From Anthonomus grandis grandis (Eukaryota > Arthropoda > Insecta > Coleoptera > Curculionidae): a DNA stretch of 64,000 nt. The position numbers and the translations under genes were made by a program. The notes under the pieces were generated by a model. That model did no database searches, was not told where the DNA came from, and saw nothing but the letters and a program-made list of their open reading frames with translations. The DNA is taken from assembly GCF_022605725.1 (NCBI RefSeq), contig NC_065563.1:9450518-9514517 (forward strand). The letters run 5' to 3'. Shown one piece after another: positions 1 through 11,024 of this stretch. Every line of letters begins with the position of its first letter. Position 1 is the first letter of the stretch.

Positions 1-1420
1 GAGTCTGGAAAAAATTCAAGTAAATTCTTATATAGACAGATCCTGTGAATGCCTGGAAAAATAATACTCGACTTTCGGGAAAAAAGTCAGTAAAATAAGC
101 TGAAATGCCTGGTAAATGTAATTAATTCAATGCTTTAATATTTCTTCCAGGCAGTTGAACTCATTTCCAGGCAATACAGAAATCCTGGAAAAATGTATTT
201 AATAAAATTAGAATGTTTATAAATGATTATCTAAATTTTATGAATGCCTGGAAAACTTGAGCAAAAACTGAAAAATTACCTGAAATGTTCGAAAAATGCA
301 ATTAAGTCAATTTTTTCTTTCTTAATTCAATTTTTTTTTTGGGAGATTCAAGGCTATGCCTCTATTCTAGGAATATATCATAATTTTCCAAACTATCCAA
401 AAAATCTGGAATATTTAATAAACTCATTCATTTTTGTTCCTTTTTCCAAACAAATGAGGTAATTTCCAGGCTATTCAGAAGTTTGGAAAAATGCAAGTAA
501 GTTCTTATATGCCTTTAGACAGACAGATTCTGTGAATGCCGGGAAAAAAATACTCGACTTTCGAGAAAAAAATCAGTAAAATAACCTGAAATGCCTGGTA
601 AATGTTATTAACTCGATGCTTTAATATTTTTTCCAAGCTGTTGGACTCATTTTCAGTCTATTTAGACTGTCCCAAAAATCTGGAATATTTAATAAACTCA
701 TTCATTTTTGTTCCTTTTTCCAGGCAAATGAGATAATTTCCAGGCTATTCAGAGAGTCTGGAAAAATGCCTATTTATATAGACCGATAAAATTCTTTGAA
801 AGCCTGGAAAAAAGCGTGACTACTAAAAAAGCAGGGCAATTGAATATGCCAGGTATTCCAAATCTATGCCTCTATTCTAGGAATATAATGTGCAAGCCAT
901 GGCACCGGCCTCGAAAATCCAATAAATCCATTCATTTTTATTCGTTCTTTCAGGCAAATGAAGTAATTTTCAGACTATCCAGAGGATCTCAAACATTTGA
1001 AATAAATTTTTATATGCCTATAGACAGTGAATTTCCCTTGAAAGGCTGGAAAAGAACCGCCGCGACTATCTGGAAAAATATCTTTAAATGAAAATTGAGG
1101 TCAAATAAATTGAAGTAATTTTTTTGTGTTTTCCTCGCATTCCATATTTGTCTTTCTATGCCAGAAATTTAAAGGTATTTTCCAGACAAACTCGATAAAT
1201 AAAAAAAAACCCAGACTGTCGATAGACCGAAGGAATCCTTGGTTTTTGATATCTCTTCCAGACCCGTTGACGTTATTTCCAGTATACCCAGAGAGCGTGG
1301 AAAAATTAATATATTTTTTTATATATTTATAGATATCTGACAAAAATCCTATGAATGTCTGGAAAACTAATAAAAAATACCAGAAAATGTAAAATCTTCA
1401 AAATATGAATTAGGGTCAAA
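1..1420. repeat. CCAGGCA/TGCCTGGAAAA-rich diverged tandem repeat
   Basis: Two imperfect copies of a unit of about 480 bp are visible, starting near 1 and 480 with a third partial start near 755. Each has a 'gtctggaaaaatgc' start, a 'tatagacaga' block, 'gaatgcctgg' and a later 'ttccaggca' block. The block lies downstream of the last visible GMC exon on the minus strand, so it is probably intronic. The same CCAGGCA wording dominates 40.4-46.1 kb. The short open frames here have no recognisable content and are not called as genes. Confidence 0.7.
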
Positions 1421-1517
1421 TAAGCAATGTGCTCCTGTAAGACCGTGACGCCAACTAACAGTCATACTTTGAAACTCTTTTCTCCCGGGACAATTAATTA
1501 GATTCAAAATATCTTAC

Positions 1518-4500
1518 GCATCCATAAATCCATTGATACTCCCGAATGCCAAACTGAACTCCACCATAGGCACCCCCTCCTCCTCGTCGAAACTGACGAA
1601 GCCCACAGTCTGGATTCGGCCGCCCTCGGTGAAGGTCCTCAGTCCCTTTTTCCACCTCTCCAGACTTTGCAGCAGGGAGTTATTGTAAAACGTCTGATTT
1701 GTACTGAAAGCGTCAACAATTGCACAAGATTTTAACAAATAAATTTTGTCTTAATAGTACCTAAAGCAGACCCCTGTATAAAACATATGGTCAGACAAGT
1801 ACTTGCCGACAGGTAAATCTTCAAAAACCTCAATGTTATGCTTGTCCAGCTCTTCTTTGGGGCCAATTCCAGATAGCATGAGCAGCTGGGGTGAGTTTAT
1901 GGTCCCGCCGGAAACGATCACTTCTTTGTTGGCCTTCGCCATGTACCTTTGGCCCTTCTTATAGAATTCCACCCCTTGGGCCATTTTTTGATCTGGATCC
2001 AGTAAGATTTTCGTCACTAGGGCCTCTATGGTCACGTTCAGGTTGGTGCGGTTGATCACCGGCTGGATATACGCGTAGTTGCCGCTCGTTCTTCGGTTAA
2101 AATCCAGATAGAATTGGCATCTGCCAATACCGTCTTGGCTCGCACCGTTATAGTCTATGACCGATTTGTTGATGTATTTTGCTGCCTCTAGTAGTTTGGT
2201 GGTCTGGAAAAAAAATATATAAAATTTAATCATTTTCTTCTTTATCTTCTCCTCCTCCTCATTCTCGTTTTTCTACTCGTTTGCAACCTAATGTTAAATA
2301 CAAAAGCCATGTTAGCCCCTAAGCTTAGGCTAGTGTTGCGCTTAGAACCATTCAAAGTACCATTCAGACATACACAAAAGTAAAATTATGTTTAAAGCAT
2401 TTGATATTATTTGACACTTTTAGGATATTTGGGACATGATTGTAGTAGAATGGACCCAAAAATTCGAATTCAACCGAATTCGTAAGATGGGTTTTTGAGT
2501 ATTAATTTGTTTTTATGTTGTTGTTTGTGACAAACCTTGTGACATATTTTGTGAGAAGGATTTTTGTATTCACCAATTTATTAAACTAATAAATTGGTGT
2601 TTATATTTTAGTAATTTTTAATTCAAGAGGTGCTAAATCTGGTGATTCCGCCGGCCATTCCAATGGACCTCTTCAGTCTGTGTCAGAGTGTGTTCATCTA
2701 AATGCATATAGAGAAAATGTCACTTACATTTTGTCACACTCTTCCGAGTTTATTTTCCGAATATAATTTTTACATAAAAAAATATATATTTTTTATTTCT
2801 GAAGGAAGATGAAAGTAATTCAACACTTTACAGTGAATATTTATATATTTTTTTCTTTATTTAAAAAAATCACTTACATACACTACTTCAAAGGTAACAA
2901 AAAATACAACTTTGCAATATTTCGGGCTCCTAAAGCTCGGTTTTGTTTAACACACGTAGCTAAGCTATGAGGAGCCACATTTTCGTTTTTCCTAAATTTC
3001 GCAGGTTTTTTTCTAGACTGAAAACACCTTTGGCCGTTGAAATTAATTTTTCTTCTGACTACACTAGTTGGCTGTACAGAAATTTTTATGCCTCTTCTTT
3101 TTGTATGGACCAATTCTCTTTTTAAAGAAGAAAAAGGTCTAAATACTGTGTACAGTCCACTTAATAGAGACATTGAACTATTTATATTTTTTTTGTATTT
3201 TTGGATGCAGGCTTCAACTCCGCGTTGAAAATGTTCAGGGCATCTTGAAGGTCCTTTATTACTTTGTTGTCTAGATCAAAAAGCCAATGTGGGGTGCGGT
3301 ATAGTGGAAGGAAGAGTTTTAGGACATTTTTGATGATACTCGCACTGGTCAGAGGTATTTGGACTTTCTTCAAAATGAACTTATCCCCGCTCTGATAACT
3401 TTGTATCCGAATTTGGAAGAACCCGATATGGACCAACGTGATCTTTTTTTTATCAAGATGAAGCTCCGCCACACTATGCTTTACTCGTTCGCAATTATCT
3501 AGATGAAGTTTTTCCAAATAGTTTGATAGGTAGACGAGGTTTCATTGAATGGCCACCTAGATCGCCAGATTTAACTCTCCTCGATTATTTTTTATAGGGA
3601 TACTTAAAAAGTAAAGTGTATGACACTCAGTGAGTTTAGAAGATTTAAAAGAACAAATACGCCAAGAAATTAGAAATATTACTTCAGATATCATTGACAA
3701 CGTTCAAAGAGAATTTTTAAATCGCCTTGATTATTGTCAGGTTGTTAACGGTGCTCAATTCGAACATTTAATTTAGATAGATTTCTTTAATTTTACATTT
3801 TATCATCATTTTTTGTTCAAAATTGCTCATGTAACCACTATTTATTTGTGCCATATCCTTTGTAGAAAAATGCGTTCTTTCTGATTCTGCATTAAGAAAT
3901 GGTGATTTCCATTTAAAAAACATACTGATGACGTCATATCTTTTTTTGAACCATCCTGTATATTTAATTTCCACGTAGAAAAACCCTAAACCCAAAATTA
4001 AAATCAACTGGTTCAAGCATTTTTTTCAGATTTAATTTTTTAAGAATTTCATTTTTATTGAATTTATCGGCTACTTTACGGATGCACTATTATTGTATAT
4101 AAATCTTAGTTAATCCACCTATGTGTATAGAAATATTTTTCTTATTTGTTTATAAACTTTATATATTTCAAATTCCACACACTGAAGCATTATAATAAAG
4201 AAGAAAATTAATACTCAGTAATGCCTGTATATTTATAATTATTATGACAACATCATCACTAATTTTGGTTTGAAAAGGTCTAATAAAGTATACTTACAAG
4301 TCCTCCTTCGCTATCAGGGGGTATTCCAACGGCCTGCACCCCATCGAACCCGTGGTACTCCTTATCGATCACGTGATCGAACTGGGCCCTCTCGGACTTC
4401 TTAAAGTACGGCAGACAATCCTTGTAGGACCATCCGGAGTTTCCCAGGGACTCCCACTTGTCATAATCGCGGGCGTTGCCTCTCACGTACATTCCGGTGT

Positions 4501-4948
4501 TTATCACGGAACTGCCGCCCAACGCTTTACCCCTCGGGTAACTGCACTGTTGCTTCGGCATATCTGAAGAATAAATTCTCGATAAATGATAGAAAATGTG
4601 GATGTTCCCGTGACGTACTGTAGCAGGAGTTGCTCTGGGTGGTGGTGGTGTAGCCCCAGTTCCATTTGGAGGTGGTCAAGAACGTGGAGAGTCCGAGGAT
4701 GGTGAGGAAGTCTGCGCCCTCGTCTCCTGCTTCGAGGAGTAAGACGGTGAATGATCCTTCGGTGAGGCGGTTCGCTAGAACAGACCCGGCGGCACCCGCC
4801 CCGACTACTATGAAGTCGTAGGAGCCGTAATCTGGGGGGGAAAATCATTGTTAGATGTTGAAAAAAGTGGATTTTTGAGAAGACCAATGGTAGGACCGAA
4901 AAAACTGACTTAACCAGTGGCGGCTTGGCCCCTTAGGACGACAGCCAT
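1518..4948 (-). CDS. GMC-family FAD oxidoreductase (glucose dehydrogenase-like), 5 exons seen, 3' end outside window
   Basis: Five exons join in frame on the minus strand: 4948-4915, 4831-4619, 4563-4298, 2203-1761 and 1703-1518, all with GT/AG borders and compatible phases. Exon 2 gives the FAD-binding Rossmann motif VVGAGAAGSVLANRL. Exon 3 gives the first GMC signature (CSYPRGKALGGSS followed by YVRGN). Exon 4 gives the second (GGTINSPQLLMLSGIG). The family oxidises alcohols or sugars with bound FAD; the C-terminal substrate domain with the catalytic His is not in the window. Exon 5 ends in GATGC|GTAAGA, so the TAA inside the donor is probably not a real stop. The start at 4948 gives only 11 residues and no signal peptide. 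An in-frame TGA lies upstream, but 'acaactag' before it could be an acceptor, so a further 5' exon is possible. Substrate unknown. Confidence 0.9.
2629..2712 (-). pseudogene. Mariner-type transposase fragment (catalytic-end motif only)
   Basis: The minus strand reads GPLEWPAESPDLAPLE, the third-Asp block typical of mariner transposases (W-P-x-x-S-P-D-L-x-P). It is followed by stops. No start, other catalytic blocks or terminal repeats are found nearby. It is a dead remnant inside the GMC intron. Confidence 0.6.
2883..3173 (-). other. Unrecognised 96-codon open frame, Lys/Arg-rich
   Basis: The frame is open for 96 codons and basic, with a central segment reading SVVRRKINFNGQRC and then KPHSL-like wording (APHSLATCVKQN). 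It lies in an intron between two mariner fragments. It resembles no domain I can name with confidence; a remnant of a transposon protein is the likeliest reading. No splice or promoter evidence supports a host gene. Confidence 0.25.
3285..3965 (+). pseudogene. Mariner-like transposase, C-terminal half, frameshifted
   Basis: Across shifting frames the plus strand reads GIVEGRVLG, then QRYLDFLQNELIPALI, then NYLDEVFPNSLIGRRGF, then WPPRSPDL followed by a TAG where the family has W in 'FLWGYLK'. These are consecutive blocks of a mariner transposase from before the second Asp to past the third. The last coding wording ends near 3775. The segment to 3965 ends in 'gaaccatcctgta', which looks like an element terminus. 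At least three frameshifts or stops make it dead. No 5' half is visible. Confidence 0.75.
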
Positions 4949-5073
4949 GGCACTAGTTGTAAAATTTATTGATCATTATATTTTAAAACTCTCATTATTT
5001 TTGAAAATTGTTTTAATTTCTGTAAAACTATAATACCCAACCAAACAACTGAAAAATCAATGCATTATTGCCA
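4949..5073. other. Short spacer upstream of the GMC start exon
   Basis: AT-rich sequence between the first visible GMC exon and the pogo-like element. It would hold the GMC 5' UTR or promoter, or an intron if another 5' exon exists. No convincing TATA or initiator is seen. Confidence 0.4.
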
Positions 5074-5267
5074 TAAGGTAAGGTGGGGTAAGTGCGACCA
5101 AGAATTTTAATAGTGCCTCTTTACATCTTCATATTTTTTTTAAATATATACATTGCCGAATTAATTTTTGTTTGCGAACTTCTTCAGGAGTTTCCTATAA
5201 AGATATAGTATTAAAAATATAAAGGCTTTTACAAATTTTGGAAATATAAATATATTTTTAATTGCAG

Positions 5268-5304
5268 GTGATTGCTCTTTCCCAACCAGAGGGGGAAAGT
5301 GCAA
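5268..5304. repeat. Subterminal GTGCAATC inverted pair of the pogo-like element
   Basis: The sequence 'gattgctctttccc' is followed by 'gggggaaagtgcaatc'. This is a near-perfect inverted pair of GGGAAAGtGCAATC, recurring at the other end near 7340-7371 ('gggaaagtgcaatc', then 'gattgccctttccc'). Such paired subterminal motifs are commonly transposase-binding sites; that role is inferred. Confidence 0.55.
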
Positions 5305-5639
5305 TCGGACAAAAAATAAGAAGTTAAATCGTATTATAAAAAAAAACGGGAAAGAGCATCATATTTCTAGTAAGCTTAAAAAATCGGAATAAATTATATT
5401 TTTGATATATCTTTAATATAAAATGCGTACCATCAGAAAAAAGGAAACAATATTTTTAAATTTAAGCATATTTTTTATTTAAACCAAAGGAATGTAACAA
5501 ATAAGTGGAAATTTGAGAAAAAGTACAAAAAAACCAAATCCATATCGCAATTTTGTTAAGTAAAAAACGTAAAATGGAGAAAAAGTGTAAAGCCCCCGTC
5601 TGACCACCGGTCTATTTAAACTTTCAAAACTTCATACTT

Positions 5640-7319
5640 ATACACCACTGATTTGTCTTCTACGTCTGGGAAAATAAAAGTATTTTTGGGATATTTTTCC
5701 CTACAGCAACTTTCATAAATGAACAGTCATACATTTTAAATGGCTCAATTATTTCGGTCACTAAGCCAACGTATATTTTCTCACAACTTCGAGATTTGAA
5801 TACCACTTTTATGTATGTTCCTACAGCTAGATCTTTAGGCTGATCCTTATCTGATGGATTTTTTAATTCGCTCAAAGGTATGTTTTCTGAGCCATCAGAT
5901 TCTTCAGTAATTTCCTGTACATCACAAAATCTTGAGAGGCTTACTCTGGAACTATTTGATTCCAAATCTATGTCATCCTCGGTGTCAATATATGTTGGCT
6001 CTTCGTAATCTGAAGATTCTGAACTTGAACTTATCTTCCTGTTTTTTTTTAGGTTTCCATTTGTTCATTTCACTAGTGCTTGGAACATCGTTTTGCCCGA
6101 TAATGACTTTCGTAGTTTTGCTTTCAAGAATTGTGTGTGCCACTGTAGCAGTTAAAGCTCCAGCACCTGCTGAATTTTTTTTTCGCGGTCTAATCGCTTG
6201 GGGATTTTCCGATTTATTCAGTCGTATTGTATCCGATAAAATATTTTTAAAATATGGGTCACTTTGCTCCGGTGTCTTTTCGGTTATAATGTCTGTAGGT
6301 TTATCTGATAGTGATGGCTTATTATTGTTTTGATGCTGAAATTGTTAGTATTTTAACCATATATCACGATCATACGTGTCAGGGGTTATAACATTCCTAT
6401 TAAATGGTAAAATTCCTCCTTTTCAAAATCCGCTTTTAATAATGTTTGTTTCCAAATTGGCCCAAATCTTTACAAAGAGAAGTGCAAACTCCCGTTTTGA
6501 AACGCGCCTTCCTGGATTCTTTCGTTGCCAAACACACAAACTTTCATCCCAAAATACTTTAACTGATTTAAAAACAGAAAGGTCTAGGGGTTACAACAAA
6601 TGACTTGTATGGGCTGGTAATTTAAAAATTTCAATATTTTGAGTTTTTGCAAACTGTACAACTTCTTCGGTAATATGGGTGGCATGTCCGTTGTATATCA
6701 GCAGTACAGGTGTCTCTTCAGTGAATGTGGTAACCAAATTATTCTTTAAAAAGTTAATAAAGATTTCGCAGTTTATCCAGCCATTTTTACCAGCAGCATG
6801 TTGGGGCATTTATTATCCGTACTTTCAGGAATCCAATTGAACCATAAGTTTAAGCCCTTAAAAATTACTAAAGGTGGTGCCTTTTCATCGGTTTGCTTTT
6901 TTCGAACATATTCAACCGACTGCGGTTTTCTTATTGCTAGATGATGACGTCGTCTAAAAAGAATAAACCAGTCTTTGCCAGAACGTCCGTTTTTAAAGGG
7001 TGTTTTAATTTGACTCCGATTCACATACTGTTGAATGACGTCCAAAAGCTCCTTTCGTGAAAGACCAAAACCACCTTTTTCTAAAGTTTTTAGATACTCG
7101 ACTAGCAATTCTTCACGCTGTACAACACCCTCCAGTTTGGCTTTTTTTGGCACGACGACCAGACAGATAGCACTGTAAAGTACTGTATGGAATAGAGTAT
7201 CTTTTTGAGGCAGCTCTTAAACTTAATAGGTTGGAGTTTATGCTCTGAATCGCAGCTGCAATAGCTTCTTTTGTATAACCTGTTCCTCGTTGTGTCTTTC
7301 TTTTATAGCTTCTAACCAT
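5640..7319 (-). pseudogene. Pogo/Tigger-like transposase, frameshifted and internally deleted
   Basis: The start at 7319 opens a psq-type helix-turn-helix (LRAASKRYSIPYSTLQCYL). After a frameshift near 7140 comes the CENP-B-like domain (GFGLSRKELLDVIQQYV, NGRSGKDWFILFRRRH). Then KPQSVEYVRKK runs straight into APPLVIFKG. The segment that should carry the first catalytic Asp (usually DET) is deleted. The second site reads LLIYNGHATH, where the family has D in place of N, so it too is lost. After TSHLL the frame breaks again and runs into an acidic tail near 5965-5640. The element cannot encode an active enzyme. Confidence 0.85.
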
Positions 7320-7338
7320 CTAAAACCAAAAAACACCC

Positions 7339-7427
7339 ATCGGGAAAGTGCAATCTAATGATTGCCCTTTCCCTACAATATGTGGTTGCACTTGCCCCAC
7401 GGTCGATTTTCGACGAGGCAAGTGCAA
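7339..7427. repeat. Right-end subterminal repeats of the pogo-like element
   Basis: Within 90 bp are 'gggaaagtgcaatc', its inverted mate 'gattgccctttccc', 'ggttgcacttgcccc' and 'ggcaagtgcaatt'. They lie just upstream of the transposase start at 7319 (minus strand), where they could combine transposase binding with promoter function. This is inference from position and from the matching motifs at 5083-5304. Confidence 0.5.
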
Positions 7428-7777
7428 TTTTGTAAACAAACAAAAAATAATTGGCGATACTTATTTAAAACAATACAATTCATAAATAATACCCTTATAC
7501 CCTATTATTTCACCTAAAATAAAATACTTACCTTCAGTTTTTCGGCAAAAGCCAGCAAATTAAAAATACACGTGCTTCGCGTTAATGCAGTCTCTCGCGC
7601 TTAGCTTGAAACCAAGACGTATAAACAATAGATGCATTATTGTAAGGATTCGGTCTTTATTATGAGCTTTTAGGTTCAGGTTAGGAATCAGATGGCGCTG
7701 GTTTTACTGGTTGAAATATACTAGCTTTGTGTGTGGCTTGCGTGGTTGCATTTTCCCGCTTTTTGCACTTACCTTGT

Positions 7778-7984
7778 ACTTTATACAAGGTGCGTCAGCA
7801 AGGCGTACGGCTAAAATAGCGCCTTAACTATACCGAGTGGAAAAAAACTTATGTGACATGGTTAAAAGGTTGACAAAAATCTACAAATTGAATCCATTAT
7901 TTTTCTAAGGGACCACATAAAAAAACGAAACAAAAGTAATCATTATTATTCAATTAATCAAATATTAATCAAGTTAATCATCAC
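7778..7984. other. Spacer between two transposon relics
   Basis: Contains 'caaggtgcgtcagcaaggcgtacgg', which could be the terminus of the IS630/Tc1-like element whose transposase fragment follows. No partner terminus was found near 14.1 kb. Nothing else is recognised. Confidence 0.3.
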
Positions 7985-8343
7985 TCTGTATTAGCAAGTT
8001 GTGTCCACCAAATCCTCGACAAAAGGTGTAATAGTGAATTGGCTCAGACAATAAAATTAATTTTGACGAATCAAAAAGAAAATTTGAGCTTTACGATTTA
8101 ATATGTACGACCACTAAAAATGATAAAATAGACAACTTGGTGTAAGAACATGGACATATTCCACTAAGAACACCACCCCACATGTGCGAATTAAACCCTA
8201 TAGAATTAGCGTGGGCCGAAGTAAAGCGTTATTTAAGAAATTATAATACTGGTGATTTAACAGCTATAACAAATTATTAGATTTATTATATGAGGGTATT
8301 GAGTCTGTCAGTTCCAATCATTGTTAACAATTCCAACATGTTA
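7985..8343 (+). pseudogene. IS630/Tc1-like transposase, C-terminal part, split by pogo insertion (left piece)
   Basis: The plus strand reads FDESKRKFELYDLICTTT, NDKIDNLV, HIPLRTPPHMCELNPIELAW and EVKRYLRNYNTGDLTAITN in broken frames. This is the block around the third catalytic acid and C-terminus of a Tc1/IS630-type transposase known from insects. It is cut at the TA of 8342-8343 by the element at 8344-13909 and resumes at 13912. Stops and small indels show it was degraded. The catalytic core upstream is missing. Confidence 0.75.
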
Positions 8344-8369
8344 GGGAAAAGGCGGGCAAGATGGGGTAG
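8344..8369. repeat. Left terminal inverted repeat of the pogo-like element
   Basis: G-rich tip 'gggaaaaggcgggcaagatg' continuing to 'gggtag'. It pairs with 13884-13909. A second 'ggcgggcaaaacgag' lies a few bases further in, at about 8370. Confidence 0.85.
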
Positions 8370-8780
8370 GCGGGCAAAACGAGGTGCCGAGATTATTTTT
8401 AGTACAGCCAGCTTCATCTATCCGAAAGTTCGTACAGCTTAGTTTAAGACCATGCCCGATCGATGGCAAAAAGCGCTGTCACTTCAGAAGCTGCGTGAAT
8501 ATCGGTCAGTCGAGCGGTGTTTGTTTTAGAGGTGCAGGTATATTTTCGTCAATAATTTAATAAAAGGTAAGTGAACCATAATTGTAATTTATATTTAATT
8601 GGTATTCTTTATGGAAAAGTATACACATTTAGGCATATTTCTGTGTAAAAATGATTAGTAATTTTTTAATCGAACATGGAAAAAATATACCTAACCTCAA
8701 AATGTGCATTTGGGCAAAACGGGGTACTACCCCATTTTATCCGCCCAATATAAAACAATAATAATAATTATTATTTTCAG

Positions 8781-10562
8781 ATGGTGGTGTTTAAGTACAA
8801 CCGCCATTCTGACCGACACGAATGGTCCACGGACAGTATGCAGAATGCTGTAATAGCAGTATTAAATGGCAAAATGCGGTACTATAGAGCATCTACCAGT
8901 TTTAATGTGCCTCAATCTACATTAGAGCGCCACGTTAAAAAAGCTAGGGGAAATCCCGGTTATGTTGTTACTAAATCTTTGGGACGATTTAAGGCAATAT
9001 TCACTCCTGAACAGGAACAAGACCTTGCAAATTATTTAACGCACATGGAAAAAAGATTGATTGGATTAACGATGACTGAATGGAGGCGTTTAGCATTTCA
9101 ATTAGCTGAGCTCAATAAACTTAATCATCCGTTTAATAAAGAACTTGCCATGGCTGGGAATGATTGGATGCAGAGTTTTTTGCGTCCAGAACTTTCAATC
9201 AGAACACCAGAAGCAACATCTGGAGCTCGACCAATGGGGTTTAATAAAGTGGCTGTAGGTAATTTTTTTAACTTACTTATCGAAACTGTAGATAAATATC
9301 AACTGACAGCCGATAAAATCTATAATGGGGACGAAACCGGAGTGTCAGTTAATCCAAAGGGAATATCTAAAATTATTGCCACTAAAGGGGAAAGACAAGT
9401 CGGAGCCTTGAGGTCAGGGGAGAGGGGTGAGACCGTCACTGTTGAAATATGCTTTTCGGCTTCAGAAGCATACATGCCTCCCATGTTTATATATGGTAGA
9501 AAAAAAATGCAACAAGCTTTCATGGATGAAATTGTTCCTGGCGGTTGGGTAGAGCTAAATGATAGTGGGTGGATGGATAAAAATTTATTCTTTATTTGGT
9601 TCAAAAAATTTGTTGAATTTGCCAAGCCCTCAAAAGACCGACCAATTCTGCTTCTTTTGGATGGACATTCATCCCACACAAAAAAACTGGAAGTTATTAA
9701 TTACGCCAGGGACCATGGAGTTATTTTGATCTGCTACCCTCCCCATTGCACCCATCAGCTACAAGCTCTAGATGTAGCTTTAATGAAACCAATAAGAAGT
9801 AGGCAAATGGCTTAGAGGTCTAATCCTGGTCTCGTAGTTACCTTACAACAAATAACTAAATTATTTTGTGTAGCTTACGTCAGAGCAGCTACTCCGCTTA
9901 CTGCCATGAATGGATTTTTAAAAACTAGAGTTTGGCCAGTTAATAGGAATGTTTTCACTTATGCAGACTTTTTGCCTTCCGAAACAACAAATACTGAACA
10001 AAATGTAAACTTACCACCTAAAAACAATAATAGTGAAACTATGAATGAAACACAACTATCGGAAATTAATTTAGTTAAAGAAAAAACTCCAGAACCAATT
10101 GATATTTCCGAACCAGGTACATCAAAAGATTCAGACGTAAGCTTTAAGATTGTTAGTCCTGAGGGTATAATTCCAATCCCTAAAACAAAACAAACTGAAA
10201 AAAGAGTTTCTCATAAAAGAGGAAAGACTGCTATTTTATCGTCTTCGCCTTACAAAAACGAGCTAGAGGAAGCTGAGCAAAAAAAGAATAAAAATTCTAA
10301 AGGGAACACTCTTGTGAAGAAAAACCTTGCACCATCACCAAAAAAGAAAAAAATTACTAAAGCCTCCACCATTCTGAAAAATAATGACTCAAGTAACAGT
10401 GAAGTTAGTGATGCGGAGTGCCTCTACTGTAGAGATTTTTACTCTTCGTCAACGGAAGGATGGATAGCATGCTCAATGTGTCACCACTGGGCCCATAACT
10501 CATGCGCAGGATTTGAAGACGAAGATGACGAAGCCGTTTTAATTTGTGAGTTATGCAAGTAA
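8781..10562 (+). pseudogene. Pogo-like transposase with C-terminal PHD-type zinc finger, one internal stop
   Basis: From ATG 8781 to TAA 10560-10562 one frame of 593 codons is interrupted only by TAG at 9813-9815. In order: psq-type HTH (about residues 15-50), CENP-B-like region (to about 130), and a DDE core with D184 (NGDETG), D294 (LLLLDGHSSH) and D331 (QALDVALMKP). The 36-residue gap between the last two fits pogo. Next come a Lys/Ser-rich linker and a PHD-like finger (C-x2-C … C-x2-C-x2-H … C-x2-C) at the end. Around the TAG the protein is shorter than its relatives between MKP and RSNPG, so a small deletion probably made the stop. All three catalytic acids are present, making this the best-preserved transposase at this locus apart from the stop. 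Confidence 0.88.
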
Positions 10563-10569
10563 TAGACGG

Positions 10570-11024
10570 AGAGCTGGCTACATAGATAGTGCCCGCATCA
10601 GGTACATGGCTAATTTATATTAAAAATAATAGTATTAGTGTAGACGAATATAAAAATGAATGTCTGCCATTGCAAAACTGGGGCGCAAAGGGGGGATACG
10701 CAGTGAAAGGGGTGAATTTTGGGTGGGAAAAAATTCATAAGGTACAGCGATTCTATGTACGGGAAAAGTTTTGTTATATATTTGAGAAAGTGTAAAAAAA
10801 TTGGCAGACATTTTGCGAGGGGCTAACTCGCCGGCAGACTGCGCTAAAGATTGCAAAAATTAATTAAAAAAAAAATCATAAGGTACATGAATTCCAATTA
10901 TTGTATTTTAAAGTTTAAACATTCCAAAAGTCATTTACAAAATGGCAGACAAAAAAATGAGGGCTAAAGCCGCGGCAGACGAGGTTAAAAAGTGCGCTGC
11001 ACATCAACATTTTCAGTCACATTC
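10570..11024. repeat. Left long terminal inverted repeat of the nuclease element
   Basis: About 455 bp, with only scattered substitutions against the right arm. The inner end overlaps the last three sense codons and the stop of the nuclease gene (stop at 11013-11015, minus strand). Both arms contain the same 68-70 codon open frame beginning PASGTWLIYIKNN; I do not call it a gene because it simply mirrors the repeat. Confidence 0.88.

Larger units (their letters stand above)
2204..4297 (-). other. 2.1-kb intron of the GMC gene, holding mariner debris
   Basis: This is the only long intron among those seen; introns 1, 2 and 4 are 83, 55 and 57 nt. It begins with CTT|GTAAGT on the minus strand and ends in a T-rich tract plus CAG before 2203. 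It contains two mariner fragments on opposite strands and an unrecognised frame at 2883-3173. The rest (3966-4297, 2204-2620) is AT-rich with nothing I can name. Confidence 0.75.
5074..7777 (-). mobile_element. Pogo/Tigger-like DNA transposon, dead
   Basis: A minus-strand transposase relic (7319-5640) is flanked by AT-rich arms carrying repeated GTGCAA-type motifs. At the left, 'gtggggtaagtgcgacca' (from 5083) matches the reverse complement of 'tggttgcacttgccccac' (ending at about 7401) at 16 of 18 positions. Outside that, 'aaggtaag' at 5074 and 'cttacctt' near 7770 may be the true tips, so the right boundary is uncertain between about 7401 and 7777. Target duplication is not clear. The type differs from the 8344-13909 element in protein and termini. 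Confidence 0.65.

Noticed and set aside
1514..1516. TAA as the true stop of the GMC gene
   Set aside because: It falls within a good donor (GC|GTAAGA) and the protein would lack the conserved C-terminal half; an intron is more likely.
4504..4887. 127-codon minus frame rich in R/H
   Set aside because: Wrong frame across GMC exon 2; the spliced frame with the FAD motif explains the sequence.
10589..10856. Pairs of 68-73 codon frames present in both long inverted arms
   Set aside because: They occur twice only because the arms are copies, overlap each other on opposite strands, and show no recognisable domain or start context.
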